DNA from: JBNJGB01 sp051747385
GTDB taxonomy: Bacteria > Myxococcota_A > UBA9042 > PHBI01 > JACKFB01
DNA length: 64,000 nucleotides
Direction: 5' to 3'
Assembly: GCA_051747385.1 (NCBI GenBank)
Contig: JBNJGB010000016.1
Coordinates: forward strand, 76,892 to 140,891
Part shown: positions 38,362 through 47,338 of the stretch, piece after piece
How positions within the stretch are numbered: the stretch's first letter is position 1
Layout of the letters: every line of letters begins with the position of its first letter
Position numbers and translations under genes: made by a program
The notes under the pieces: model-generated
The model's input: the letters and a program-made list of their open reading frames with translations, nothing else
Database searches by the model: none
Told to the model about the DNA's origin: nothing

Positions 38362-39887
38362 CGTCCCTTCTGATCGCGACGCTGCTGACCGCGACGACCG
38401 CCGCCCCCGTCACGCCCGCGGAGGAGGCGACGGACAGCCGCCTCCCGCCGGTGGAGCGCCTGACCCTCGACAACGGGCTGACGGTCCTCCTCATGGAGAA
38501 CCACGCCAACCCGTTCTTCGAGATCCGCTACGCGGCGCGCGCCGGCTCGGCCCTGGACCCGGAGGGCGAGGAGGGCCTGGCCTCCCTGACGGCGGCCATG
38601 CTGACCAACGGCACGCCGGACATGGACGAGGAGCAGGTCGCGCAGGCCCTGGCCCGGATGGGCGCGCGTCTGAACGCCTCGGCGGACGTGAAGACGTTCG
38701 AGGTGTCGGGCTCCCTGCCCACGCTGGAGCCGGAGCACCTGGCGCGCTTCCTCGACCTCTTCCGGGACGTGCTGCGCGAGGCCACGTTTCCGGAGGACAG
38801 CCTCGCCAAGACGAAGAAGCTCCGCCTCTCCGCCATCCGGCGGATGCTCGATCAGCACGGCCACCTCGCGGACGTGGCCATCGACGCCGCGCTGTACGGC
38901 GACGGGCCCCGGGGTCGGATGAAGTCGGGCTATCTGGGCACCGTCCCCGGGCTGACGCGCGCGGACCTCGTGGCGTTCCGGGACCGCGTCGTCATCCCGC
39001 AGCACGCGGTGCTGGGCATCGCCGGGGACTTCGACGCGCAGGCCATGAAGACCTGGCTGGAGGAGCACCTGGGCGACGCCTCGTGGGGAGAGGGGGCCTG
39101 CACGCCGGGCGAGATCGAGGGCCGCTGCGCGAAGCTCTGCGACGGCGACGACTGCCTGGTGAACCCCTTCGCCGGCGACTACTCCGACGACCGCCCCCCG
39201 AAGGCCGAGGGGCGGGAGCGCACAGTGCTGCTGGTCGACCGGGACGACTCGAGCATCAACCAGATCCAGTGGCGCCTGGGCCAGGACAACCCCGTGACGC
39301 TCCTGGAGCGGAAGTGGCCGGCCTTCCGACTGGGCACGCAGATCCTGGGCGGCGACTTCACCGCGCGGCTCAACACGGTGCTCCGGGTGAAGGAGGGCCT
39401 GACCTACGGCGCCCGCTTCCACGTGGACTACGGCGCCCACGATTCCGGGCCCATGTACGTGTCCACCTTCGTGTCCCCGGGCGACGTCGGGCGCGCCATC
39501 GACCTGAGCCTGGAGCAGCTCCGCGCCGTCACCGAGCGGCCCCTGCCTCCGCGAGAGGTCGCCAGCTTCAAGGGCAAGATCATCAACGCCTTCCCCTTCA
39601 AGTTCGAGACCGTCTCGGACGCCCTGGCCCAGTACCTCTACCTCGAGGTGGGCGGCGTCGACGTGGCGTGGCTGGAGCGCTACACCGACGAGCTGGCGCG
39701 GCCGACGCCGGAGGACGTCCAGCAGGCCATGCAGGTCCTCGACCCGGGCCGGATGGTGCTGGTGGCGGTGGGCAACAGGGACCTCCTTCCCACGCTGGGC
39801 GAATTCGGTAGGGTGAAGGTCGTGAAGGCGACGGACCTCCTGGACAGCGGCCTCCGGAAGGCGACCTGGGCGGAGCAGACACCATGA
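38358..39887 (+). CDS. M16 family peptidase-like protein, zinc motif missing
   Basis: This is the usual inactive half of a two-subunit M16 pair. The 509-aa protein has a short signal (MTSLLIATLLTATTAAP) and NGLTVLLMENHANPFFEIRY. Where an active enzyme has HxxEH it reads GLASLTAAMLTNG, so it cannot bind zinc. It keeps the substrate-guiding RY-type region (NTVLRVKEGLTYGARFHVDY). A Cys-rich insert (CTPGEIEGRCAKLCDGDDC) may form disulphides. The ATG overlaps the upstream stop and the stop overlaps the next gene. Confidence 0.88.
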   Translation: MTSLLIATLLTATTAAPVTPAEEATDSRLPPVERLTLDNGLTVLLMENHANPFFEIRYAARAGSALDPEGEEGLASLTAAMLTNGTPDMDEEQVAQALARMGARLNASADVKTFEVSGSLPTLEPEHLARFLDLFRDVLREATFPEDSLAKTKKLRLSAIRRMLDQHGHLADVAIDAALYGDGPRGRMKSGYLGTVPGLTRADLVAFRDRVVIPQHAVLGIAGDFDAQAMKTWLEEHLGDASWGEGACTPGEIEGRCAKLCDGDDCLVNPFAGDYSDDRPPKAEGRERTVLLVDRDDSSINQIQWRLGQDNPVTLLERKWPAFRLGTQILGGDFTARLNTVLRVKEGLTYGARFHVDYGAHDSGPMYVSTFVSPGDVGRAIDLSLEQLRAVTERPLPPREVASFKGKIINAFPFKFETVSDALAQYLYLEVGGVDVAWLERYTDELARPTPEDVQQAMQVLDPGRMVLVAVGNRDLLPTLGEFGRVKVVKATDLLDSGLRKATWAEQTP

Positions 39888-40642
39888 GCACCCCCATCGA
39901 GCGACAGGACCTGGACGGCGGCGTCGTCCGCCTCTCCCTGGCGAGCGGCGGCGGCAATCCGCTGACCCCGGAGCTGCTGGCGCACTTCCGCGAGCTGCTG
40001 GATGAGCTCGAGGCGCGGCCGCCGCGGGCCCTGGTCCTCGACGGCGGCCGGGGCAAGCTGTTCTCGGGCGGCTTCGACGTACCCACCATCGCCGGCTACG
40101 ACCGGGCGCAGCTCAGCGAGTTCTTCGGGGGCTTCCTGGAGATCATGCGGCGCCTCGTCGTGCTGCCCGCGCCGACCATCGCGGGCATCCACGCCTCGGC
40201 CATCGCCGGCGGGTTCATCCTGAGCCTGGCGTGCGACTTCCGGGTGGTGGAGAAGGTGGGCCTGCGGCTGGGGCTCACCGAGGTCGACCTCGGCATCGCC
40301 GTGCCGGCGGGGACCCAGGTCATCCTGGCCGACCGGACGTCGCTGGAGGCCAGCCGCCGCATGTGCATGTTCGGGACTCTGCTGGCCCCCGACGAGGCGC
40401 AGCGCATCGGGTACGCCGACGAGCTCCACGTGGACGCCCGGGCCCGGGCGCTCGAGCTGGCGTCGTTCCTGGCGCGCAAGCCGGGCGACGCGGTGGCGGT
40501 CACCAAGAGCTTCACCGCGCACGCCGTCGCCGCGCGGATGAAGGCCGCCGACGACGAGCACATGGACGCGTTCCTGGACTCGTGGCTGTCGGACGTGGGG
40601 CAGGCGGCCCTGCGGAAGCTGGCGGAGAAGCTGCGCGGATGA
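39884..40642 (+). CDS. Enoyl-CoA hydratase/isomerase family protein
   Basis: Crotonase-fold enzymes act on acyl-CoA thioesters. The 252-aa protein shows GNPLTPELLAHF, KLFSGGFDVPTI, the oxyanion-hole piece HASAIAGGFILSLACDF and the acid region LTEVDLGIAVPAG. The first catalytic Glu (position before the oxyanion Gly) is not clearly present, so the reaction (hydratase, isomerase or other) is open. All starts and stops in this block overlap, tying it to the M16 pair and the pseudouridine synthase. Confidence 0.85.
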   Translation: MSTPIERQDLDGGVVRLSLASGGGNPLTPELLAHFRELLDELEARPPRALVLDGGRGKLFSGGFDVPTIAGYDRAQLSEFFGGFLEIMRRLVVLPAPTIAGIHASAIAGGFILSLACDFRVVEKVGLRLGLTEVDLGIAVPAGTQVILADRTSLEASRRMCMFGTLLAPDEAQRIGYADELHVDARARALELASFLARKPGDAVAVTKSFTAHAVAARMKAADDEHMDAFLDSWLSDVGQAALRKLAEKLRG

Positions 40643-41367
40643 GCGAACACGGTCCCGAGGACGAGGAGGGCCGGGGCATCGTCCCGGACGGCGAGCTGAT
40701 CCTGGCGGCGAAGGGCGGCCTGCTGGTGGTGAACAAGCCGGCGGGGATCCCGTCGACGGGGCGCAGCCTGGACGATCCCGACTGCCTCCAGTCGCTGCTG
40801 ATGAAGCGCCTGGGCCGCAAGAGGCTCTGGGCCATCCACCAGCTCGACGCGGGCACCACGGGCATCAACCTGTTCTGCACGCGCAAGGGGCTGGTGTCGC
40901 GGTACGCCGAGCGCCTCCAGCAGGGCCGCAAGATCTACCTGGCCATCTGCCACGGCCAGATGGAGGAGGAGCTCCGAGAGGTGGAGCTTCCCCTGGGCCG
41001 CAAGAAGGTCGGCGGCGGCAAGACGGTCCCGGCCGTCCTCCGGGACGGGAAGCCGGCCCACACGACCGTCCGCCGGATCGGCACCAGCGAGAACGTCGGG
41101 GAGGGCTTCAGCCTCGTGGAGGTGGAGCTCCACACCGGGCGGACCCACCAGGCGCGCCTGCACCTCGCAGCCATCGGCCTGCCGCTGGTGGGGGAGCGCC
41201 TGCACCGCAAGCCGCCCTGCCGCCTGTTCCACCGGCACGCCCTGCACGCCTGGCGGCTGCTCCTGCCCGATCGCCGCGGCGACCTGGAGACCCTCGAGGC
41301 GCCCTTCCCGGAGGACATGGCGGCCCTCTGCGACCGCCTCGAGCTCCCCGTCCCCGAGGGCCGATAG
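40639..41367 (+). CDS. RluA-family RNA pseudouridine synthase
   Basis: RluA enzymes convert uridine to pseudouridine in rRNA or tRNA. The 242-aa protein has LLVVNKPAGIPSTG, the catalytic-Asp motif IHQLDAGTTGINLF (a variant of HRLDxxTSG) and the substrate block ELHTGRTHQARLHLAAIGLP. It lacks an S4 domain. Which base it modifies cannot be told. It is the last gene of the yacG block. Confidence 0.88.
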   Translation: MSEHGPEDEEGRGIVPDGELILAAKGGLLVVNKPAGIPSTGRSLDDPDCLQSLLMKRLGRKRLWAIHQLDAGTTGINLFCTRKGLVSRYAERLQQGRKIYLAICHGQMEEELREVELPLGRKKVGGGKTVPAVLRDGKPAHTTVRRIGTSENVGEGFSLVEVELHTGRTHQARLHLAAIGLPLVGERLHRKPPCRLFHRHALHAWRLLLPDRRGDLETLEAPFPEDMAALCDRLELPVPEGR

Positions 41368-41755
41368 CGGTATCCGACCGCGATCTCCCGCGCCTCGTGG
41401 ACGTGGTCGTGGTCGTGGTCGTGGTCGACTGCCCCAAGGCGGGGGATACTGCCAAGATGCAGTAGGACCGTCGTCCCCGGCTCACGGTCCCAGACACCTC
41501 GGGCTGCCGCGGTCTCGCGGGCAGTCGCGCGCCAAGCCGCCAAGACGCGAAGGCCAGCGAACCGCCTGCACACCAGTTTGGGTGAGACTGTCGAGTCACC
41601 CGCGGCCCAACAGCGACCGCACCGGGCCGAAGCATGCCGTTTTCCTTTGCGTCTTCGCGTCTTTGCGCGAGCCCTTCGTCTCGCGACATGTGACGAGCCG
41701 TGAGCCGTCCCCGACGGTCACGTCCCCGAACGGTTTCACCGCCGAGGACGGGACC
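41368..41755. other. Gene-free stretch with dispersed repeats
   Basis: The stretch holds GTGGTC/GTCGTG hexamers (41397-41428). AAGATGCAGTAGGACCGTCG (41454-41473) also occurs near 12130. CGCCAAGCCGCCAAGACGCG (from about 41531) is mirrored by CCTTTGCGTCTTCGCGTCTT (from about 41645), an imperfect inverted pair about 90 nt apart. Comparable boilerplate repeats are known from several large bacterial genomes. No gene is supported. Confidence 0.6.
41397..41428. repeat. Hexanucleotide array (GTGGTC)n
   Basis: Five or six near-perfect hexamers in tandem between the RluA gene and the small membrane peptide. It is the longest of the intergenic arrays in the window. Confidence 0.85.
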
Positions 41756-41881
41756 CTACTGGACGAGGTACATCCAGGCGGCCGCCACGGGCAGCAAGGG
41801 CATCGCCAGCGGCTTCAGGACGATGCCGGCGCCGGCGGCCACGGCGAAGTGGACGGCGTCGAACATCGGGGCAGCTTCCAT
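41756..41881 (-). CDS. Small membrane peptide, 41 aa
   Basis: A short frame, MEAAPMFDAVHFAVAAGAGI then VLKPLAMPLLPVAAAWMYLV, is almost entirely hydrophobic and would span the membrane once or twice. GAGGAGGT lies 4-5 nt before the ATG, an excellent ribosome site that supports real translation. It lies 56 nt downstream of the beta-helix lipoprotein gene on the same strand. I do not recognise it. Confidence 0.55.
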   Translation of the reverse strand: MEAAPMFDAVHFAVAAGAGIVLKPLAMPLLPVAAAWMYLVQ

Positions 41882-41937
41882 CGGGACCTCCTCGCGAGAG
41901 GCCCCGACGGTAGCAGCCACCTCGGCGCCGCTCCAGC

Positions 41938-44900
41938 CTACTGGACCGGCCCGGCGCTCGGGTTGGAGCCGTCCAGCGCATCGCTGGTGTCGACGGTGCC
42001 CCCCTCGAACGCCTGCACCCGGTCGTCGGGAGCGCCGCCCCAGTAGTTGCCCGACGCATCGACCACGCCGTCCAACAGGTGGACCGTCATCTGCACGGGC
42101 GTGGCGCCCGACGCCAGCGGGACCTCGCGGACGACGCCGGTCACGTCCAGGGTGGCCCCGGCGCTCGCGGACCCGTCGTGGACCACGGGCACCAGCTCGC
42201 CGGCCTGGTGCGCGTCGACGTGATACCAGCCCGTGGCCGCGTCCGCCTCGAAGGTCAGGGCCGGCTCGCCGTCCGGCGTCTCGAGGGCGCCCGTGACGTC
42301 GGCCTTCCCGTCTGCGCTGCCCGTCTCCACGTAGGACGCGAGCACGAAGCACACGGGACCGCCGCCCGGATCCCCGACGGGTGCGCCCGTGACGTCCCCC
42401 GTCTGCCCGTCACCGCTGGCGGCCTGCCGGCTGACGTCCTCTCGGGTGAAGGCCTGCTCGGCGCCGTTGCTGTCGATGTTGTTGGCGTCGAGGGTCACCT
42501 GGGGCTCGGCGCCGCCGGACATGGCGACGACCACGCCCTCGCGCGTGTTGTTGCGGACCTCGTTCGCCGTGGCCGTCACGTCGGACGCGCCGTCGACCCA
42601 GAGCCCCCACGCGTTGTCCTGGACGTCGTTGTTCCGCACCACGGCCACGGAGTCGCGCACGCGGAGGCCGCCCTCCATCGCGTCGACGAGGCTCGAGTGC
42701 TCGACCACGTTGTCCGCGTGGGTGGCGCCCCGGAGGTCGGCGCACCAGGCGCCGATGGCCTCGCAGGTCAGCCGGCCCAGGAGGACCGGCCCGGCGGTCT
42801 CCACGCGGGCGCCGGTGTCGTCGATCTTGCGCACCAGCGCGCCGTCCACGTCGAGCGTGGCGTCACCGTCCACGGCCAGGCCCGCCCGGGAGTGGAACTG
42901 CAGCACCACGTCGCGGAGCAGCACGTCCCCACCGCTGGCCCGGATGCCGTGCGTGCCGTTGGACACCCACACGTTCTCGAAGGACGTGGCCCCGTCGCCG
43001 GAGCCGGCCACGCCGCCGAAGCCGTCGACGACCGTGCTGTCGCCCTGGGCCAGGATCTTCACGGGATCGCTCCCGCCGGCGTGGGCCATGAGATCCCCGT
43101 CGGCGCGATCGAGCGTGTAGTCGCCGACGCCATCGCCGTCCTGGTCGACGGGCAGGACGCTCACGGTGACGCCCGGCTCGATGGTGAGGGTCGCCCCCGC
43201 CGCCAGGGTGACGTCGCCGGTGACGAAGACGTCGGAGCCCGACCAGGTGTTGTCACCCGTCAGGGTCGTGCCGCCGACGAAGCGGGAGGTGTCCAGGTCG
43301 TCCGCGAAGGGCACGCCGGTGAAGCCCTGCAGGTTCAGGTCGGAGGGCTGGGCGAGGGTCACCGCCTCCAGGACGTCGGGCCAGTTCCCCCACCAGTTCC
43401 AGCGGGCGTCGAGGGTGCCGCCGTCGAGGACGGTCACGATCTCGCGGCCGTCCGCCGGACCCGCGTGGGCCACCCGGTGAACGGTCAGGGTGCCCGCGCC
43501 GCCCTGGACCTCGGCCGCCAGGGCGGGCGCCTCCTCGGCGAGCGCGATCCAGGCGCGGTCCGTGACGCCGACGATCTCGGCGAGGAGCGTGCCCTGCCCG
43601 TCCACGAGCCGACCCGTGGGCGCGGAGCCCCCGCCGCTCTGCTCGAGGCTCACCTCGGCCATGACGATGCCGCCGCCGCCCGGGGCGCTCCAAGCCTCGG
43701 CGGGCGCTCCGTCCGTCGCCTGGAGCGAGGGCTCGGCCAGGGTGAGGTTTCCGGTCAGGCCGTTCTGGCTGATGTTGCTCCGGTGGATGTCCAGGCTCGG
43801 ATCGCCGCTGGTCGCGGTGAGCGCCCGGACGCCCTCCATGCCGTTCTCGGTCAACAGCACGTCCTCGGCGGAGCCGCCCACGTCCCCGCGGAGGACCAGG
43901 CCCGCGCGGACGTTCTCGTAGATCCGGCACCCGCCGAGGTCCACGTGGCTGCGGGAGACCTCGGCACCGTGCGTGCCGTTGACGGTCGCCACGCAGCCGC
44001 TCAGGACGTGCCCGTCGCCGCCCTCGACGACCAGGCCGCGCCCGTCGTTCCGGCTGGCGATCAGGTCGGGGACCGTGGCGATGCCGCCGGCGATCACGAC
44101 GCCGTCCCCGGCGTTCCGGAAGGCGCGCACGCGCTCGGCGAGCACGTCGCCGGCGTCGCTGCCGACGCGGAGGCCGGTGGCGCTGTCGTGGACGCGGAGG
44201 TCTGCGATGTCCGCCGACGACTGCACGTGCAGGCCCGTGTGCGCGAACTCGATCATGGCGTGGTCGATGTCGTGCCCGCTGCTCCCCTTCGCCAACAGGA
44301 TCTCGTGCCAGGCGCTCGGAGCGGGATCGGCCTCGCCCGACGCGAGGCTCGTGAACGCCACCGGGGCTTCGGCGGTGCCCTTCACGAGCAGCGTGCCGTG
44401 GATCTCCAGCCCCAGGTCGCCGACGCCGTCCCCGTCCGCGTCTCTCTGCTCGAACGCGACGACGGTGCCGGCCTCGATGGTCAGGACGTCGTCCGTGCCC
44501 ACCACGGCGTCGTCGGTCAGGACGACGTTGCCGGACCACGTGGTGGTCCCCACGTTGCCCTCGACCTGCTCCACCTCCTCGAGGGTCACGGTCCGCGTGG
44601 CCGTGGCGGTCTGCCCCATCCCGTCCCGGACCTCCATGGCGATGGTGTAGGTCGTGTCCTCGCCCTCGTAGGTGTGCGTCGCGGAGCGCCCGGCGTCCAG
44701 CTCCGTGTCCCACAGGCCGTCGTTCTCCCAGTCCCAGCGGAAGCGCAGATCCTCCGGCGCCGTGCGATCGTCCGTCGTGCCGGCGGCGTTCACCGACACC
44801 TCGCGGTCTCCGCTCACGACGTAGGAGAAGGCGGCCTCGGGCGGGAGGTCCTGCTCGCAGTCGTCGCCCTCGCACTGCTGGACGCACTGCCCGTCCACGC

Positions 44901-45144
44901 AGGCCAGGTCCCCGCACGACTCCGGGGCGCTCCACTCGGGGCAGCCGTCGCCGTCCGAGTCTCCACACGTGGCGACGCCACCTTCCTGACACATTCGCGC
45001 GCCCGGCGTCTGGCAGCCGGACTCGCACGAGGCGTCCGGCCCCGGTCCGTTGCCGCCGTCGTCGGCGGATCCGCCGCCGCCGTCACAGGCCCACAGCCCA
45101 AGCGCCAGCAGGGTGAGCGCGCCGGCTAGGAGTCTGTAGGGCAT
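41938..45144 (-). CDS. Surface lipoprotein with PKD domain and right-handed beta-helix, 1068 aa
   Basis: The protein starts with a signal peptide ending LGLWAC (Cys20) and a Cys-rich, EGF-like segment (CESGCQTPGARMCQEGG). A PKD domain follows at about 105-190 (FRWDWENDGLWDTELDAG, then AMEVRDGMGQTATATRT). A long right-handed beta-helix of Gly/Asp/Asn-rich turns (NVVLTDDAVVGTDDVLTIEA and similar) runs to the end. Beta-helix lipoproteins of this kind often bind or cut polysaccharide, but no lyase motif is evident. The ATG at 45144 gives a clean signal. It stands apart from the biosynthetic operon by 373 nt. Confidence 0.75.
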   Translation of the reverse strand: MPYRLLAGALTLLALGLWACDGGGGSADDGGNGPGPDASCESGCQTPGARMCQEGGVATCGDSDGDGCPEWSAPESCGDLACVDGQCVQQCEGDDCEQDLPPEAAFSYVVSGDREVSVNAAGTTDDRTAPEDLRFRWDWENDGLWDTELDAGRSATHTYEGEDTTYTIAMEVRDGMGQTATATRTVTLEEVEQVEGNVGTTTWSGNVVLTDDAVVGTDDVLTIEAGTVVAFEQRDADGDGVGDLGLEIHGTLLVKGTAEAPVAFTSLASGEADPAPSAWHEILLAKGSSGHDIDHAMIEFAHTGLHVQSSADIADLRVHDSATGLRVGSDAGDVLAERVRAFRNAGDGVVIAGGIATVPDLIASRNDGRGLVVEGGDGHVLSGCVATVNGTHGAEVSRSHVDLGGCRIYENVRAGLVLRGDVGGSAEDVLLTENGMEGVRALTATSGDPSLDIHRSNISQNGLTGNLTLAEPSLQATDGAPAEAWSAPGGGGIVMAEVSLEQSGGGSAPTGRLVDGQGTLLAEIVGVTDRAWIALAEEAPALAAEVQGGAGTLTVHRVAHAGPADGREIVTVLDGGTLDARWNWWGNWPDVLEAVTLAQPSDLNLQGFTGVPFADDLDTSRFVGGTTLTGDNTWSGSDVFVTGDVTLAAGATLTIEPGVTVSVLPVDQDGDGVGDYTLDRADGDLMAHAGGSDPVKILAQGDSTVVDGFGGVAGSGDGATSFENVWVSNGTHGIRASGGDVLLRDVVLQFHSRAGLAVDGDATLDVDGALVRKIDDTGARVETAGPVLLGRLTCEAIGAWCADLRGATHADNVVEHSSLVDAMEGGLRVRDSVAVVRNNDVQDNAWGLWVDGASDVTATANEVRNNTREGVVVAMSGGAEPQVTLDANNIDSNGAEQAFTREDVSRQAASGDGQTGDVTGAPVGDPGGGPVCFVLASYVETGSADGKADVTGALETPDGEPALTFEADAATGWYHVDAHQAGELVPVVHDGSASAGATLDVTGVVREVPLASGATPVQMTVHLLDGVVDASGNYWGGAPDDRVQAFEGGTVDTSDALDGSNPSAGPVQ

Positions 45145-45517
45145 TGCGGACCGAGCGAGCCCGAGACGATTTCGTCCAGATCGGCGTTCGACGGTTCCGT
45201 AGTCGAACCAGTAGGTTCGGCGGAGGGTTCTCGGACGTCGAGATGGGCGGAAGCGGCCGGGATTCGTGACGAGAGCACATGCGCTACAGGCTCCTAGGCC
45301 GCGCGCGGTGGTGGTCGCGGACGAACGCAGCGTGTGGCTGACCATCGGTTGCCCCCTTCGAGGTTGTTCGAGCGGGAGTGAAGCACTGCAACGCGCGTGC
45401 CCACTCCACGCCCCGCACCCCAGGCGCAGAGCGCGGCACGCCGGCACCGTGCCGCCCGACTCGGGTCGGGGCGAAACGCGACGGTCGGGGCAGCCCTCCT
45501 CGACGCCCGGGCCCCGC
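45145..45517. other. Gene-free stretch after the methyltransferase
   Basis: No coding frame is supported in 373 nt. GACGCCC/GGGCGTC (45502-45527) encloses the methyltransferase stop and could fold as a hairpin, but no T run follows on the - strand. The promoter of the beta-helix gene should lie here. Confidence 0.4.
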
Positions 45518-47338
45518 TCAGGGCGTCCGACGCGCGAGCACCCGATAGGTGTTCGACCACCCCGGCCGGCGCAGGAAGGGGGCCATGAGCTTGTCGAGGC
45601 CCCACGCCACGGGCAACAGGGGGAAGCCCAGGACCCACGTCAGGCCGTGGCGCGCCCGATCCCAGGGAGTCGGCCGCGGCTTCCACGGGAGGTCCGGGAC
45701 CGGCCCGATCCGCCGGAGGAGAATGAAGCTGGCGAACATGAGGTCCACGGTCTGGTGCGGCTCGGCGCGCTCCCAGCGGAGCGCCTCGAAGCCCGCCTCC
45801 TCGAGGAGCCCCTCGAGGATCTCCACCGACGGCAGGTGCTGATGCTGCGGCTGGAACCACGGGAGCCAGAAGGAGCCGAGGATCCGCCCGAAGCGGCACT
45901 CCGGATCGGGGAGCTCGATCACGAGGTGGCCGCCGGGTCGCAGGGTCCGGTGGGCGGCGGCGAGCTCGGCGCGCGGATCCCGCGTGTGCTCCAGGTAGTG
46001 GCTCATGCTCACCACGTCGTAGGCGCCCTCGATCCGGCCGGCGACGTCCGGGAACAGGCCGCGCGTCGCGTGGTCGGCCCAGCCCCGCCGGGCGGCCTCC
46101 TCCACGTTGTCGGACAGGTCCAGGGCGTCGAAGCGCGCCTCCGGCCATATGTCCCGCGCCGCGGCGCAGAAGTGGCCGAGTCCGGCGCCCACGTCCAGCC
46201 ATCGCTCCGGGTTCGCCTCCACGTGGTGCATCATCCGCGCCCGGGCGTGATACGGCTCGGCGCCCGCGCCGAAGATGGCGTCCATGCCCTCGCGGCCCAG
46301 GCCGTCGTAGAAGTCCCGGTAGTAGAAGCCCAGGCCCTCGATGCTCAGCCGCGGGTTCTGGAAGACGTGCCCGCAGGCCCCGCAGACGTCGAGGTGGAAC
46401 GTGCCCGGCTTGTCCTGCAGCCGATCCGGGGAGTCCAGCAGGGGGTCCAGGTCGTCCTCGCCGCACAGGGGACACGTGTCGCGGCGGACCTCGAAGAAGC
46501 GGTCCAGCCCTCCAGAGAGGAGCTGATCATAGACGGGCCGAGCCTCCTCGACGCGGGCCCGGCGATCCACGTCGCCCGGATCCGCCCGGACCGTCCGCGC
46601 CCAGAGCCACAGCTCCCAGGGGATGCGCAGGGCCACGGCCTTCACCAGGTCCCTGGGCTGAAGGGCCTGGTCGTTGAACGCCACGAGCGGCGCCACGTGG
46701 AACGACGCCACCGCCAGCACGCCCCACACGCCGCTCGTGACGAGGCCCAGGAGGAGGAAGAGCAGCAGGAGCGGCGTCCCCAGCACCCAAAGCATGTACG
46801 CGTCGCCCAGCAGGTAGCGCAGCACCCGCGCGCGGGTCGACGGGTCCACGTCCTCCTCGCTCTCCCGGGCCGCCAGGCCGGGCGCCACGGCGACCTCCGC
46901 CGAGGTGCTGGCGTACTCCTTCAGGCGCGCCGCCAGCCGGTGGAAGGCCACCGGGTCCTCCACCGTCGGCGACTTCACGCCCGCCCGCTTCAGCACGTCC
47001 ACCGAGGCCAGCACGGCGTGGCCGGCGGTCCGCCCCGTGGCGAAGCGCTCACGCCGATAGTCGCCGAAGTCGGTCATCTGGGCCAGGCCCATGGCCTGCA
47101 GCGTGGGCAGGTCGTGGGGCACGAGGTCGATGACGTCCAGCTTCTCCGCCCGGGCGCGCGCGCTGGCCGCGCGGACCACCTCCGGGGGGACCCCCACCCC
47201 CTCGGCGTGGACGATCCGGTACTTCTTCGACGGCGCCTTTTCGGACGCGACCAGGATCGGCAGCGCGTCGACCCGCCCCCGGAGGCGCAGGGCGTCCAGG
47301 ACGAAGAGGACGGTGAGGAGCCCCAGGATCCAGCTCAC
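45518..47338 (-). CDS. Membrane-anchored SAM methyltransferase with zinc-ribbon-like centre, 606 aa
   Basis: The first ~170 residues are a mixed soluble region (YRIVHAEGVGVPPEVVRAAS), followed by two membrane helices (about 190-235, ending APLVAFND). Next comes a four-Cys ribbon (CPLCGEDD and CGACGHVFQNPR). A class I methyltransferase follows, with motif I RWLDVGAGLGHFCAA and LRPGGHLVIELPDPE. The ribbon-methyltransferase pair is typical of sugar or lipid C- or O-methyltransferases. A GTG start overlaps the glycosyltransferase stop (GTGA), so it belongs to the megasynthase operon. The substrate is unknown. Confidence 0.8.
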   Translation of the reverse strand: MSWILGLLTVLFVLDALRLRGRVDALPILVASEKAPSKKYRIVHAEGVGVPPEVVRAASARARAEKLDVIDLVPHDLPTLQAMGLAQMTDFGDYRRERFATGRTAGHAVLASVDVLKRAGVKSPTVEDPVAFHRLAARLKEYASTSAEVAVAPGLAARESEEDVDPSTRARVLRYLLGDAYMLWVLGTPLLLLFLLLGLVTSGVWGVLAVASFHVAPLVAFNDQALQPRDLVKAVALRIPWELWLWARTVRADPGDVDRRARVEEARPVYDQLLSGGLDRFFEVRRDTCPLCGEDDLDPLLDSPDRLQDKPGTFHLDVCGACGHVFQNPRLSIEGLGFYYRDFYDGLGREGMDAIFGAGAEPYHARARMMHHVEANPERWLDVGAGLGHFCAAARDIWPEARFDALDLSDNVEEAARRGWADHATRGLFPDVAGRIEGAYDVVSMSHYLEHTRDPRAELAAAHRTLRPGGHLVIELPDPECRFGRILGSFWLPWFQPQHQHLPSVEILEGLLEEAGFEALRWERAEPHQTVDLMFASFILLRRIGPVPDLPWKPRPTPWDRARHGLTWVLGFPLLPVAWGLDKLMAPFLRRPGWSNTYRVLARRTP

